Assembly: GCA_964490935.1 (NCBI GenBank) | Contig: CAZBEO010000044.1 | Location: 1 to 27,022 of the forward strand | DNA length: 27,022 nucleotides | Direction of reading: 5' to 3' | DNA from: JAQVYB01 sp964490935 | GTDB lineage: Bacteria > Verrucomicrobiota > Kiritimatiellia > RZYC01 | Shown: positions 7,150-15,944 of the stretch, piece after piece | Layout: each line of letters begins with the position of its first letter | How positions within the stretch are numbered: position 1 is the first letter of the stretch | Translations under genes and position numbers: made by a program | Notes under the pieces: model-generated | Database searches by the model: none | Seen by the model: the letters and a program-made list of their open reading frames with translations, nothing else | Told to the model about the DNA's origin: nothing

Positions 7150-8526
7150 TCAGGGTTCCTGCACCAGTAGGTGGGCATTGGTTCCACTGAATCCGAAGGA
7201 GCTGATACCCGCGATGCGTATTTTTGCATGACCCGGCCACGCTAGAGCATTCCTTGGTATATCAATCGGCAGGTCATCCCACGGAATGCGTGGATTCGGG
7301 GTGTTTAGATGGAGATGCGCGGGAATCTCGCCCTTCTGGATCATCAGAACCACTTTAATAAGCGATGCAATGCCGGCCGCCGCCTCCAGGTGTCCAATGT
7401 TTGTTTTTACGGACCCAACCACTAACCTTCGCGCAGTTTGCGTTCCGTAAATATGGTAAAGGGCCTCCATCTCCAGGGGGTCTCCCAGAGCGGTCCCTGT
7501 TCCATGGGCTTCGACATAATCCACATCCCCCGGCTCCAGGCCTGCTGCCTGCAAGGCTGTTTTAATAACAGCCTCCTGAGCGGCAACACCCGGAACCGTT
7601 AACCCGCTACCATGCCCGTTATGATTAACACCAGAGCCTGTCAGCACCGCTTTAATATCATCACCTGCAACCTGCGCATCGGATAAACGTTTCAGGACGA
7701 CCAGCCCACACCCTTCTCCCCGGCCATAGCCATCGGCCGCTGCATCAAAGGCCTTACATCGGCCATCCGGGGAAAGAATGTGCGCACGACACAGGGCGAC
7801 CATCCGCGTGGGATGCATGATTAAATTTACACCTCCCGCGACGGCCATGGAACACTCGCCGGCCCGCAAACTCTGGCACGCCTGATGCAAAGCCACCAGA
7901 GACGAGGAACAAGAGGTATCCACGACCCAGGAAGGACCGCGAAATCCGTAGTGAAAAGATAATCGCCCAGCCAGGACACTAGTACTGTTACCCGTCCCGG
8001 TGCGACTGTCCATCAGGGCGGGAGCCTCCACAAACCGCTGAAAATAATCGTTTGCGATCGCCCCGACAAACACCCCCGTATCACTGCCGACAAGTAGACA
8101 GTCCTCCCGCACTCCGGCATCCATCAGGGCTTCCTTGCAGACCTGGAGCAACATCCGCTGCTGGGGGTCCATGCCATCCGCTTCACGCGCTGTAATGCCG
8201 AAAGATTGATGGTCAAACGACAGCACATTCGCAAGAAATCCACCGTGCCGCGTGTACATCTTATCTACACAGAATGCCGCCGGATCATACCAGGCATCCA
8301 CATCCCAACGATCGGACGGTATCTCACACACCGCATCACGGCCTTCCCTCAGCAAGCGCCAAAAGGCCTCAGGGGTCGAACTTTCCCCCGGAAAACGACA
8401 CCCCATCCCAACCACGGCGATCGGCTCCAGCCCATCGCGCTCCAAGGAAGCCACCCGCTTCTTCAAACGCTGAATCTCTTTCAGCGCTCTTAACATCAGC
8501 TCGTTATCTGATGAATTATTGTCCAT
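7150..8526 (-). CDS. KS-only type I polyketide synthase protein with N-terminal coiled coil
   Basis: A 458-residue protein from the ATG at 8526. Residues about 8-31 (NELMLRALKEIQRLKKRVASLE) form a coiled coil like the N-terminal docking helices of modular PKSs. A complete type I ketosynthase follows: EPIAVVGMGCRFPG, active Cys206 in DTSCSSS, His341 in EAHGTGT and His379 in NIGHLEAAAG. It ends at TNAHLLVQEP, exactly where the linker to an acyltransferase would begin, so it is either a free-standing KS or a truncated module. A longer reading from a TTG at 8643 is rejected because it would run through the palindrome array. An AGGA lies 11 bases before the chosen ATG. It is the last gene of the minus-strand PKS operon and could take the chain from the 2080-residue PKS for release or one further step. 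Confidence 0.88.
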   Translation of the reverse strand: MDNNSSDNELMLRALKEIQRLKKRVASLERDGLEPIAVVGMGCRFPGESSTPEAFWRLLREGRDAVCEIPSDRWDVDAWYDPAAFCVDKMYTRHGGFLANVLSFDHQSFGITAREADGMDPQQRMLLQVCKEALMDAGVREDCLLVGSDTGVFVGAIANDYFQRFVEAPALMDSRTGTGNSTSVLAGRLSFHYGFRGPSWVVDTSCSSSLVALHQACQSLRAGECSMAVAGGVNLIMHPTRMVALCRAHILSPDGRCKAFDAAADGYGRGEGCGLVVLKRLSDAQVAGDDIKAVLTGSGVNHNGHGSGLTVPGVAAQEAVIKTALQAAGLEPGDVDYVEAHGTGTALGDPLEMEALYHIYGTQTARRLVVGSVKTNIGHLEAAAGIASLIKVVLMIQKGEIPAHLHLNTPNPRIPWDDLPIDIPRNALAWPGHAKIRIAGISSFGFSGTNAHLLVQEP

Positions 8527-8543
8527 GCCGTTCAAATTCCTGT

Positions 8544-8653
8544 TTTCCAACCGTTGGAAACTTTCTTCCCACTTTTTCCAATCGTTGGAAACTTTTTTTT
8601 CCTTTTTTCCAATCGTTGGAAACTTTATATCGTACTTTTCCAATCATTGGAAA
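8544..8653. repeat. Four-copy palindrome array with exact 31-bp period
   Basis: The palindrome TTTCCAAnCnTTGGAAA occurs at 8544-8560, 8575-8591, 8606-8622 and 8637-8653. The starts are spaced exactly 31 bases apart. Each is followed by ACTTT-like sequence (21 conserved bases in all) and 10 variable bases. The array fills the 163-bp gap between the two type I PKS genes and ends 17 bases before the ATG of the KS-only gene. Copies 1 and 4 are perfect 8-1-8 dyads (C/G and T/A at the innermost pair); copies 2 and 3 have T opposite G there. The period is not a multiple of three, so it is not coding. A role in regulation (phased protein sites or mRNA hairpins) is inference. Confidence 0.92.
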
Positions 8654-8689
8654 CTTTTCCATGATGCGTCATTCTTTGTCGCGAGGGCT

Positions 8690-11600
8690 TCATCCCATTA
8701 ATTCCCGCTCAAGCAGACTGCGCACCTCATTCTGCGAGAAGCCGGATAACTCTCCGGCTTCAGATGTCAGATTCATCTCGCTTAACAAAAATTCAGCCAA
8801 GGTCTGCAAGGTCGGATACCTGAATATAGTTGTAGCCGACAGCGATCTGTTTAACTCGGATTCAAGGCGCGTGTTGAATTCCATGGCCATCATGGAGTCT
8901 AAACCCAAATCAAAGAAGCCCTGCGAACGGTCAATATCTTGACCGTCTGCATAGCCCAATATTCCAGCCAGCATATCACGCAAATACTGCTCCACCCAGG
9001 CAACTCGATCCTTTGCCGCAAGGGCACCCAACGCGACGGCGAGCGACGTGCTTTCTTTGGTTATTGCAGGTCGCGCACTCGTGGCCGTAGCCACCTGTTC
9101 AAATTTACATTTTGCGCCGACCGAACTTCGCTCCTGTATGATGTTCCAATCCACGTCCGCACCGATAGCATGCGTGGCCTTCTCTCGCAGCAAATACCAA
9201 AGCGATTCAAACACACGTTTCAGCGATAATTGATGCACCCCGGAGCGCTCAAGATGGCGGGCAATCTCACCATGTTGCTCCACATAGCCCGCCGACTCGA
9301 TGGCCCCCCAATTTATCGTCAACGCCGGCAAGCCCTGTTGATGACGGAAGGCCGCCAATGATTCCAGATAAGCATTGGCAGCCGCATAGTTGGCCTGTCC
9401 GGGATTGCCAATGGTGGATGAAATGGATGAATACAACACAAAAAAGTCCAAGGCCATCGCACGGGTATGCTCATGAAGCAACCAGGCACCATGCGCCTTT
9501 GGATGGTGAACCTTTTCCATTCGCTCATCGGTCATCTGCGCAATAAGTCCATCGTCATAAACTGCGGCAGAATGAACAAGGCCTTTCAAGGGCGGTGCCG
9601 TTGCGGCTATACGGCGGAAAAGTTCAGCCACCTGTTGCTCATCCCCCACATCGGCTTGCTCGATTTGCACCTTTACCCCCATGGCGCGTAATTGCTGAAG
9701 AACAGGTTCTGCATCTGGTCGGTGGATACCGCTTCGACTTACGAGAATCAAATACTGCGCGCCGCGCCTGGCCAACTCCACGGCGGTAGCCAGCCCCACC
9801 CCGCTCAGCCCCCCCGTGATCAGATAAGCGGCATCCCGGCACAGCCAAGAGTCCGACAAAGGCCTGGCCTCCACCGATTCATCAGCCATCACCAAAACCA
9901 GTTTCCCCCTATGCTTTGCATTAAACAGTTCCTGAAAAGCCTGACGGTATTCAGAGACGCGGTATGTCCTAACAGGTAAAGGAAACGAAGCGTTTTGTTC
10001 GCTAACCCGTTGAGTCATTTCCACGAACATCTGCTGCCCGTACTCCGCGCGTTCAAAAAGCAGCAAATCAAGATCAACCGAAAAGAATGCAATATTTTTA
10101 CGAAACGGGCGAAGAGGTATGACGCCACTCGCATCAATATCACGTTTACCAATCTCAACAAATCTACCAAACGATCTCAGCACCTGTAACCCGGCTTCAA
10201 GCAACTCGCCGGAAAGGGTATTTAACACGACGGCAACACCCTTTCCATGCGTGACCTTCATCACCTCCTCGACAAACGAATCGCTGCGGGAGTCAAAGAC
10301 ATGTTCAATGCCCTGTTGATGCAGGAATGTGCGTTTTGCTTCACTGCCTGCCGTCGCGATTACTTCAGCGCCCAGCATACGGGCGAGATGCACCGCTGCC
10401 TGGCCGACGCCACCCGCTGCCGCATGGATGAGCACGGCTTCACCCGGCCGAAGACGAGCCAACTCATGCAGGCCGTACCAGGCTGTCATGTAAACTACGG
10501 GAAAGGATGCGGCTTCTTCATACGACCAAGTCCGTGGCTTCGGCAAAATAAATTGTGCCTTCGTTACAACATACGATCCAAATGCACCGGATGCGAAACC
10601 AAAGACCTCATCGCCAACCCGATAGTCCTTCACATCGGCACCGACAGCAACCACCCGCCCGGCACACTCGAGCCCCAGGGCGGTTCCTCGATAATGGCCT
10701 TGCAGGTTGGCTTCATCCAGCAAGCCGCGCACTTTCAGTACATCTTTGAAATTAACGCCTGCGGCGCATACCTGAATTTCCACTTCATCTGCTCGTGGCG
10801 TATCCCGAGGCACACACACGGCAGCTACATCCGCAATACGACCAGACGCATCGCCTATCAATCGATAGGAGTCTTCATGATTAGCCAAGACCACGTCAGC
10901 ATCACCCGAAGAACGGGATAAGTAGTTCTGAATTCGGCAGACCCGACGTGTACCGCCCGACAAATACACTTCTGCCTCGGACTCTTTACAGCAGAACCCC
11001 TCAATCAGCGATGCGATGATGGATTCTGCCCCATTAACACCAGTTGGGTCCAAGTCAATATCTACAAGCCGTATATTCAGCTCAGGATACTCACTTGCCG
11101 CAACGCGTCCCAGCCCCCAAAGCGGCGACTGGGAATACCCTGGTCCGGCGACAACGCCGCTGGTCACAATAATCAACGGGGTTGAAATCGCATTCGCTGC
11201 CATCGTTTGGAGAAGGGTCAACAACTCCGAGGCCGTATCACTAAAAATCATCCCTCGAATTTCGGCGTCGTCCAATTGGAGTTCCTTGAGTTTAACGAGC
11301 ACGTCAGCAGCATCTTCCACTTCATGAGTAGCACCCCCATGATCGCGCAATCCCTGCCCGATCTGAGACCCCTTCAGCAGGTTCTTATAGATGAGCCATA
11401 CCCCATCAGCAGAAGTGGTAACTTCCGGCAACGCCTGCTCTTCCCACACCAGGCTGTACAACATACTGGTCGATGGATCGGATTGCTTGAGCTGACCGGA
11501 AACACCTTTGCAGGCAACGCCCTCAAGTTTTACGAGCAACACTCCCTTCGAATCATATACCGCCACATCGCCGACGATATAATGCTCGCCGCCTTCCCTC

Positions 11601-14600
11601 AAAACAGCATGGGCATAAACCGTTTCATTCACGTCCCCGTATAAAGATACGGATTCGATATCCACCGGCAAATACAATTTATTTAGGGCACACGGCCCAT
11701 CCATCGTCATGGCCGCAGCCAGCAAGGTCTGCAATGCACCATCTAATGCAGCCGGATGATTCGGAATGCCTCCACCTGCATGCTTAATACGCGCAACCGC
11801 TTCTTTCTGTCCGATACGAAGCTCTTCAATGGAACGGAAGGCCCCTTCATATTGATAGCCCACATGCCTTAAGGCTTCATAAAAGGCCTCAGTGTCACAC
11901 AACGAAGAACAACGCTCCAGCAGAGTATCCAACGATTCACGCATTGGCTCTACGATGGACGAGGACGACATGCCTCCCGAAGCATTCACATGCCATTCGT
12001 GCGAAGTTAACAAGCGGCTTCTAATTTCAAACCCATCGGCAACCGGAACAAGCCGCAACTCGGAGGGTTCATCAATAAACAAAGCCCGGTGAAAATGAAT
12101 GTTCCTAAGTTGACAGACATCCCTATCCAATTGGCTTTTTGCCCACGCAAAACATAATGCCAAATAACCGGTGGCCGGATAGATCACGGCATCCTGTATG
12201 GCGTGACCTGCAAGGTATGGGAATTGATCGAGCCGGACGACGTGTGCCAGCCGTTCATCGGGGCTATCCGGTGATATGTCTGAACCCAGGAGACCAGGTT
12301 CTAGGGCTGGTCCCGTCCCTGTGCGGCGCTGACGCGACGTGTCGGACTCATTCCAATACCGACGATGTTGCCAGGCATACAAGGGTAACGACATCAACCG
12401 CCCGGCAGGATATATATGACCCCAGTCAATGTCACGTCCCTGACGATACAAGACGGCGGTCGCCTCAGCCATCGTTTCGGCCACCCGCGTGTCGCGTCGC
12501 ATCGAAGGAATTGCTGTGACGGGATGCTCTTCGCAGCATTCCTTTATGGACTGCAGCAAAACGGCATGAGGACTCAGCTCAAGAAAAGTACCCGTGCCGG
12601 CACGTTGCATCGCACCAATCGCCTGCGCGAAATGTACTTCATTTCGCAAGTTGCCATACCAGAATTCTGCATCCGGTCTGTCCAGCAGCTCACCCGTTTG
12701 GGATGAATAGAGCGGCACCTGCGCGGGTGAACTGATCACATCCCCCACGGCTTTCAGAAATTCCCTCTTAATTTCATCCATGATGCTCGTGTGATAAGGC
12801 ACTCGCACCTTTAACATCCGATTAAACACATGCTGCCCGGTCAAGTGTTCACTCAGGTTAGCCAGCGGCTTCAGAGGGCCGGCCACCGTCACGCTGCACG
12901 GACTGTTAATCGCAGCTATTTCAACGTCGTCCACTCCAATCATAAACGGTTGTAATTCCGACACCGGCAAGGCAACCGCCAACATCCCGCCACGCCCCTC
13001 TAATGTGGACTGCAACCGACTGCGGTGAAACACGAGTGTCGCTAGCCCTTCCAGAGAAATGCACCCCGCAGCATAAGCCGACGTCAATTCACCCAAGCTG
13101 TGTCCGACAATCCTATCCGGCTTCAAGCCACGCGCAAGCCACGCGGCATGCAGCATGACCTGCACCAACACGATGGCCGGTTGTGTAACCTGGGTATCAT
13201 GGATACGTGACTCATCCGCCATGGCTTCCAACAGGGACCAGCCGGAAAGACGTGCAAAGCAGACGTCAAACTGCTTCCCAACTTCACCACAAGCGCCATG
13301 CTGAGACAATAATTCGTACCCCATCCCGATCCATTGTGTCCCCATACCCGAAAATACAAACGCTATTTTTCCTCGCTCGTTTTCTTCCGGTTGGGCGGCA
13401 CCCTCAAACAACTTAAGCTCGTTCTTAAGTCCCTCTAGGCTATCCGCTATGAACACGGCGCGTTTTGCTAAGTGCTGATGCCTGACCGCAGCCGTATAAC
13501 AAAGGTCACTCATGGAAGCAGACTGGTCGGAAAGCCCCTCGATGTACTCACGGTATTTTGCAATCAACCCTGTTAAAGCGGCAGATGTTTTGGCTGAAAC
13601 CGGCAGAAGAAAAGGAGGGCTGACCGGTTCGCTCCGTTCCACATCAGGGACCGCATTCTGCAATACCGCATGGCCATTGGCACCACCAAATCCAAAAGAA
13701 TTCACTCCGGCAAAACAACCATGCTCCGAGTCAGGAAAATCTTCGAGTCGATCAATCACCCGCAGTCCCAATGCCTTGAAGTCAATGGCCGGGTTGAGTC
13801 CACCAAACCGCAAGGTCGCCGGGATTTTTCGATGATAAAGACTCAGTGCCGCCTTGATCACGCCGGCCACACCCGCCGCCGCTTCCAGATGCGCGATGTT
13901 GGATTTAACCGAACCAATGCCACAGGGTTCTTCTGAACCAGATGCACCATACACCCGGCCAATGGCGCTTGCTTCTATCGGGTCTCCCACCGGCGTACCC
14001 GTCCCGTGCGCTTCCACATACCGGACCACCTTCGGATCAATCCCGGCCTCGGCACAGGCCATACGCATGACGGACTCCTGGGCATCGGCACGGGGGACCG
14101 TCACCGCATCGGTGTGCCCATCCTGATTGATCGCCGTTCCGCGTATCAACGCATAGATTCGATCCTTATCTTCAACAGCATTGGACCACTTCTTTAGCAC
14201 AAGGACGCCCGCTCCTTCGCCGCGTCCATACCCATCTGCCCGATCAGAAAATGCTTTGCAGCGTCCATCGGGCGAAAGGAATCCACCCCGATCAGCAGCT
14301 AGGGTCCATTCGGGATAACAAATCACATTCACCCCTGCAGCCAAGGCCATCCTTGACCTGCCGCTCCATATATCCTGACACGCGAAATGAAGAGCCGTCA
14401 TCGAAGAGGAACAGGCTGTATCCATGGTCACGCTGGCACCACGCAGATCAAACCAATACGAAATGCGATTGGCCACCAGGGTCGCTGCAACACCCGTGCT
14501 CGTGTGAATCCCAATATGAGCCTCTTCCGTGTTGTTTAACTGAAGCAGTTTGTAATCTAGGGCAAAGGCTCCGGCATACACCCCTACCGATGCACCGGCC

Positions 14601-14932
14601 AACCGCTCTGGAATCACACCGGCATCTTCCAGGGCCTCCCAGGTTACTTCCAGCAGAATGCGCTGCATAGGGTCCATCACGTTGGCTTCTCGAGGGGAGA
14701 TGCCAAAAAAGGGCGCGTCGAATCCATCTAGTTCATCCAGAAAAGCCCCACCCCTCACCTGCATGACCTCTTTGAAGCGCTCGGAATTCCAGCGAGATGC
14801 AGGGATGGGAGTTACCGTGTCTACTTCATCGCAAAGCAGCTTCCACAATGCGAGCGGTCCGCGCACCTTTCCCGGCAGATAGCATCCAATGCCCACAATT
14901 GCAACCGGTTCTCTTTCCATGTGTTTTGGCAT
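8690..14932 (-). CDS. Fully reducing type I polyketide synthase, KS-AT-DH-ER-KR-ACP
   Basis: A 2080-residue protein. Domains in order: KS about 8-425 (Cys174, His309, His348; NIAHLE where NIGHLE is usual), AT about 523-820 (Ser612 in GHSLGE, His714 in VPYHTS), DH about 880-1145 (His910, Asp1064), structural KR half about 1155-1335, ER about 1365-1680 (GVNFKDVL, AAAGGVGQAAVHLA), catalytic KR about 1700-1880 (TGGLSGVG, Ser1836, Tyr1849, Asn1853) and ACP about 1975-2052 (Ser2013 in GLDS). There is no methyltransferase or thioesterase domain. The aromatic residue before His714 suggests malonyl-CoA. The YDD at 1792-1794 suggests a B-type ketoreductase. The domain set and size match mycocerosic-acid-synthase-like iterative PKSs, so a saturated chain is the simplest prediction. 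It starts 18 bases after the KS-like gene in the same operon; release must depend on another protein. Confidence 0.95.
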   Translation of the reverse strand: MPKHMEREPVAIVGIGCYLPGKVRGPLALWKLLCDEVDTVTPIPASRWNSERFKEVMQVRGGAFLDELDGFDAPFFGISPREANVMDPMQRILLEVTWEALEDAGVIPERLAGASVGVYAGAFALDYKLLQLNNTEEAHIGIHTSTGVAATLVANRISYWFDLRGASVTMDTACSSSMTALHFACQDIWSGRSRMALAAGVNVICYPEWTLAADRGGFLSPDGRCKAFSDRADGYGRGEGAGVLVLKKWSNAVEDKDRIYALIRGTAINQDGHTDAVTVPRADAQESVMRMACAEAGIDPKVVRYVEAHGTGTPVGDPIEASAIGRVYGASGSEEPCGIGSVKSNIAHLEAAAGVAGVIKAALSLYHRKIPATLRFGGLNPAIDFKALGLRVIDRLEDFPDSEHGCFAGVNSFGFGGANGHAVLQNAVPDVERSEPVSPPFLLPVSAKTSAALTGLIAKYREYIEGLSDQSASMSDLCYTAAVRHQHLAKRAVFIADSLEGLKNELKLFEGAAQPEENERGKIAFVFSGMGTQWIGMGYELLSQHGACGEVGKQFDVCFARLSGWSLLEAMADESRIHDTQVTQPAIVLVQVMLHAAWLARGLKPDRIVGHSLGELTSAYAAGCISLEGLATLVFHRSRLQSTLEGRGGMLAVALPVSELQPFMIGVDDVEIAAINSPCSVTVAGPLKPLANLSEHLTGQHVFNRMLKVRVPYHTSIMDEIKREFLKAVGDVISSPAQVPLYSSQTGELLDRPDAEFWYGNLRNEVHFAQAIGAMQRAGTGTFLELSPHAVLLQSIKECCEEHPVTAIPSMRRDTRVAETMAEATAVLYRQGRDIDWGHIYPAGRLMSLPLYAWQHRRYWNESDTSRQRRTGTGPALEPGLLGSDISPDSPDERLAHVVRLDQFPYLAGHAIQDAVIYPATGYLALCFAWAKSQLDRDVCQLRNIHFHRALFIDEPSELRLVPVADGFEIRSRLLTSHEWHVNASGGMSSSSIVEPMRESLDTLLERCSSLCDTEAFYEALRHVGYQYEGAFRSIEELRIGQKEAVARIKHAGGGIPNHPAALDGALQTLLAAAMTMDGPCALNKLYLPVDIESVSLYGDVNETVYAHAVLREGGEHYIVGDVAVYDSKGVLLVKLEGVACKGVSGQLKQSDPSTSMLYSLVWEEQALPEVTTSADGVWLIYKNLLKGSQIGQGLRDHGGATHEVEDAADVLVKLKELQLDDAEIRGMIFSDTASELLTLLQTMAANAISTPLIIVTSGVVAGPGYSQSPLWGLGRVAASEYPELNIRLVDIDLDPTGVNGAESIIASLIEGFCCKESEAEVYLSGGTRRVCRIQNYLSRSSGDADVVLANHEDSYRLIGDASGRIADVAAVCVPRDTPRADEVEIQVCAAGVNFKDVLKVRGLLDEANLQGHYRGTALGLECAGRVVAVGADVKDYRVGDEVFGFASGAFGSYVVTKAQFILPKPRTWSYEEAASFPVVYMTAWYGLHELARLRPGEAVLIHAAAGGVGQAAVHLARMLGAEVIATAGSEAKRTFLHQQGIEHVFDSRSDSFVEEVMKVTHGKGVAVVLNTLSGELLEAGLQVLRSFGRFVEIGKRDIDASGVIPLRPFRKNIAFFSVDLDLLLFERAEYGQQMFVEMTQRVSEQNASFPLPVRTYRVSEYRQAFQELFNAKHRGKLVLVMADESVEARPLSDSWLCRDAAYLITGGLSGVGLATAVELARRGAQYLILVSRSGIHRPDAEPVLQQLRAMGVKVQIEQADVGDEQQVAELFRRIAATAPPLKGLVHSAAVYDDGLIAQMTDERMEKVHHPKAHGAWLLHEHTRAMALDFFVLYSSISSTIGNPGQANYAAANAYLESLAAFRHQQGLPALTINWGAIESAGYVEQHGEIARHLERSGVHQLSLKRVFESLWYLLREKATHAIGADVDWNIIQERSSVGAKCKFEQVATATSARPAITKESTSLAVALGALAAKDRVAWVEQYLRDMLAGILGYADGQDIDRSQGFFDLGLDSMMAMEFNTRLESELNRSLSATTIFRYPTLQTLAEFLLSEMNLTSEAGELSGFSQNEVRSLLERELMG

Positions 14933-14950
14933 TTCGTATCCCGCAATAAT

Positions 14951-15940
14951 TCACATCCGATGTAATTCAATCGTAGCCCATCTCCCATCACAATCATAAC
15001 GAAGGGTCTGCGCCGATTCATTGAGTTTCTGTATGGCCGCCGCACAATGAAACCCACTCCCACTCATGATGCTTCCGAAAGCCGGGGCATAGCCATCTAT
15101 AACGGCAGAGCCTACCGGATCCAGCCCATACACCGTTTCGTCACCGATCAGCCCATCCGCTTCAATGACATACCCCTCTGTTCGCAACGAGGGCGGACAG
15201 GCTTTCCCAAATTCAATCGAGCGGATTTCAGCACGGGCACCCACGGCGTCATTGCTCAACAGCATAAACAGAGCACCTTCCCCTGGCACCGCCACACTCG
15301 CAGAGGAAAAAGCACGCGGGATGATTTTTCCATCTTCTGCGATCCTCAGTTTGCGACTACATACATATTCCATGATGGTTCCCAATTCCTCCACCGCACC
15401 AACCAAAACCCGTTCGCAACGCTTTTCATTCAGCCACAACTGCCCAAGCAGAAGGGCCTGTTGAAAACTGAACATGAAATCCGTCACCGTAAAAGCAGGC
15501 CCCTCCAGTGCAAGCGTTGTTGCGACATAAGAAGCTGCCGCATTATGCACCGTATGCGAAAAGATAGTTGGAGAAACCTGGGCATCACCAAATTCACGCA
15601 GGTCGTCCAGGAATTTGAATGTGGTGCGATGTGGTCCAAGGGCCGTTGCAAGAAGTATTCCGGTTTTAACGCCTTCCGCCACCTCGCCATCGGCATCTGC
15701 CAGGGCATCTCGCGCCCCCAAAACCGCCATGCGACTGAACCGGTCCGCCCTCCGAAGCTTCCCGGCCAGCTCTTTGTCTTTTAATGCTTCATCTGGAACT
15801 TGGTAAACGGGAAAGGCCTTCTCGGAAAAGGGCACATCCAACATGGAGACCGATGAGGCATCCTGTTGAGTAACCGCCTGCCTGAGTGCCTCGCATCCAC
15901 GGCCTCCGGCAAAGATTGATCCTATTCCGTGCACATACAT
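14951..15940 (-). CDS. Chain-length-factor-like ketosynthase homologue lacking the active Cys
   Basis: A 329-residue thiolase-fold protein resembling the CLF/KS-beta partners of aryl-polyene and type II PKS systems. Aligning GPAFTVTDFMFSFQQAL with the nucleophile region of the KS encoded just upstream (GPSVTVTNACASGTDAI) puts Met156 at the place of the catalytic Cys. The second His motif is also degenerate: APAFGSIMSGSG stands where GYTGHTLGAAG occurs. It is therefore not a condensing enzyme on its own; it probably forms a heterodimer with the upstream KS and helps set chain length. Its ribosome-binding site, AAGGAGG, lies within the last codons of that KS, whose stop is 4 bases before this ATG, so the two are very likely co-translated. 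Confidence 0.85.
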   Translation of the reverse strand: MYVHGIGSIFAGGRGCEALRQAVTQQDASSVSMLDVPFSEKAFPVYQVPDEALKDKELAGKLRRADRFSRMAVLGARDALADADGEVAEGVKTGILLATALGPHRTTFKFLDDLREFGDAQVSPTIFSHTVHNAAASYVATTLALEGPAFTVTDFMFSFQQALLLGQLWLNEKRCERVLVGAVEELGTIMEYVCSRKLRIAEDGKIIPRAFSSASVAVPGEGALFMLLSNDAVGARAEIRSIEFGKACPPSLRTEGYVIEADGLIGDETVYGLDPVGSAVIDGYAPAFGSIMSGSGFHCAAAIQKLNESAQTLRYDCDGRWATIELHRM

Positions 15941-15944
15941 ACGA

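Noticed and set aside
8527..8643. N-terminal extension of the KS-only PKS from a TTG at 8643
   Set aside because: It would translate through the 31-bp palindrome array in all three frames in turn (31 is not a multiple of 3), and its start codon lies inside a palindrome. The ATG at 8526 gives a normal docking helix and KS start.
8544..8653. CRISPR array
   Set aside because: Repeats are spaced regularly, but the variable parts are only about 10 bases and partly low-complexity, and no cas genes are present.
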